Shown: positions 63,173-64,000 of the stretch, piece after piece
Position numbering within the stretch: position 1 is the first letter of the stretch
Layout: every line of letters begins with the position of its first letter
NCBI RefSeq assembly: GCF_001544695.2
Contig: NZ_FCOM02000019.1
Coordinates: 1 to 64,000 of the forward strand
Length of the DNA stretch: 64,000 nucleotides
Source of the DNA: Caballeronia arvi
GTDB taxonomy: Bacteria; Pseudomonadota; Gammaproteobacteria; Burkholderiales; Burkholderiaceae
Reading direction: 5' to 3'
Position numbers and translations under genes: made by a program
Notes under the pieces: model-generated
Database searches by the model: none
What the model saw: the letters and a program-made list of their open reading frames with translations, nothing else
Told to the model about the DNA's origin: nothing

Positions 63173-63540
63173 ACGGTTCTCCTAGCTGTCTCGTTCAAGT
63201 GATTCGGGCTGGGCCGCCCGGCGGGGGCGGGCGGCGGCGCGTGCGCCGCGTTTTCGCGTGCTTCCCCGTGGGCATTGCTGCCGGGGAACGCGTGCATCAA
63301 ACGCGCAAAGGCGGTGGAAGACCGTCATTTTAGCGTCTTTTCGCGACGAAACCGATCTTGGAGCGCCTTTCACGACGCTATAATTTCCCTTTCGCCGCCC
63401 GCTTAATTGGTGGGATGAAACGGCGAAGCTCGCCATTTCCGATTTTCCCGGTTTTTCCCGATCCATCGCGCAATCGATCGAGGCCGCGCGATGACATCAC
63501 GGGCTCTCTATTTCGCCTCGCACTGGCCCCGAATCCGCCG
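63173..63540. other. Intergenic stretch between ilvE and azlC
   Basis: About 370 bp between divergent genes. It must contain both promoters. No hairpin or conserved box stands out. Confidence 0.45.
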
Positions 63541-64000
63541 ATGCCCGACTGGCTGTCCCACACGAATCGCCGCGCATTTTTCGAGGGCGTGCGCACTTTC
63601 TCCCCCGCCGTCCTCGCGACGTTCTCGTGGGGGCTCGTGACCGGCGTCGCGATGACGAAGTCCGTGCTCAGCGTGCCGCAGGCGCTCGGCATGTCGTTTC
63701 TGGTGTACGCCGGATCGTCGCAACTGGCCGTGCTGCCGCTCTTCGCCGCGAAGCTGCCGCTCTGGACCGTGCTCCTGACCGCCGCGATGGTCAATCTGCG
63801 CTTCGTGATCTTCAGCGCGGGGCTCGCGCCGCACTTTGCGTATCTGTCGCTGCGGCGGCGTTTGCTGCTCGGCTATTTCAACGGCGACATCATCTATCTG
63901 ATGTTCTCGAAGCGGAATTTCCCGACAGGCTGGCAGCCCGGCAAGGAAGCGTTCTTCTGGGGGCTCGCGGTGTCGAGTTGGCTTTCCTGGCAGAGTTCGT
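63541..64000 (+). CDS. azlC: AzlC-family branched-chain amino-acid exporter, 5' part
   Basis: The frame is open to the end of the window (153 residues visible). The start MPDWLSHTNRRAFFEGVRTFSPAVLATFSWGLVTGVAM and VLSVPQALGMSFLVYAGSSQLAVLPLFAAKLPLWTVLLTAAMVNLRFVIFSAGL are typical of AzlC, which with AzlD exports branched-chain amino acids. Divergent from ilvE, so position fits metabolism of the same amino acids. The 3' end lies outside the window. Confidence 0.85.
   Translation, partial: MPDWLSHTNRRAFFEGVRTFSPAVLATFSWGLVTGVAMTKSVLSVPQALGMSFLVYAGSSQLAVLPLFAAKLPLWTVLLTAAMVNLRFVIFSAGLAPHFAYLSLRRRLLLGYFNGDIIYLMFSKRNFPTGWQPGKEAFFWGLAVSSWLSWQSS

Overview
The window reads as a chromosome segment of a Burkholderiaceae bacterium, most likely Caballeronia, Paraburkholderia or Burkholderia sensu lato. 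The evidence is a GC-rich backbone carrying recA-recX-DUF2889-sucC-sucD-terC-pilin-PglL, moaC, a BepA-like M48 protease, waaF and ilvE in a Burkholderia-like order and codon style. No exact species can be named from sequence alone.

Two halves meet at a tRNA-Met(CAT) gene at 40863-40939 (minus strand). Everything to its left (1 to about 40862) looks like one large integrated genomic island whose left end lies outside the window: a tyrosine integrase (38996-40696) sits directly against the tRNA 3' end, and the DNA beyond it is a patchwork of cargo operons, small orphan genes and gene remnants. Everything to the right is core chromosome, except for a small two-gene ParA cassette at 54121-55824.

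Island, left part (1-16 kb): a Sir2 remnant; two diverged copies of an unnamed three-gene module A-B-C (636-2190 and 10932-12727); a SWIM zinc-finger protein; two unusual H-NS-like proteins with three and two DNA-binding units plus a histone-H1-like Lys/Ala tail; small secreted proteins and lipoproteins; an orphan receiver protein; an NRAMP transporter remnant; a peptide with a textbook double-glycine leader; and two hexapeptide acetyltransferases.

Island, middle (16-22.4 kb): a D-tartrate utilisation cluster with a LysR regulator, D-tartrate dehydratase (product oxaloacetate), a DctA-type uptake carrier and a malic enzyme-phosphotransacetylase fusion feeding pyruvate. A relic-filled stretch follows (AraC and acetyltransferase fragments), with a lone LysR gene and a bile-acid/sodium symporter family gene.

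Island, right part (26.6-36.8 kb): a catabolic regulon of unknown substrate. A GntR/FCD regulator and a Gfo/Idh oxidoreductase stand beside a TRAP transporter, a GlcG-like protein, a VOC protein, an APH-type kinase, a class-III aminotransferase-fold enzyme resembling the AGXT2L phospho-lyases, and a gamma-glutamyltransferase-family enzyme. Matching ATTG-N4-CAAT palindromes occur in both control regions. The kinase/phospho-lyase pair suggests breakdown of an amino alcohol or hydroxy amino acid, possibly from a gamma-glutamyl conjugate.

Core chromosome (40.9-64 kb): MFS symporter, two-component system, SOS-controlled recA followed by recX, succinyl-CoA synthetase, TerC, type IV pilin with its presumed glycosyltransferase, moaC, protease, hydrolase, heptosyltransferase II, branched-chain aminotransferase and the start of azlC. 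The ParA cassette, with its own promoter and terminator, lies between imperfect direct repeats of the moaC 3' end, so it looks like a small insertion at that site.
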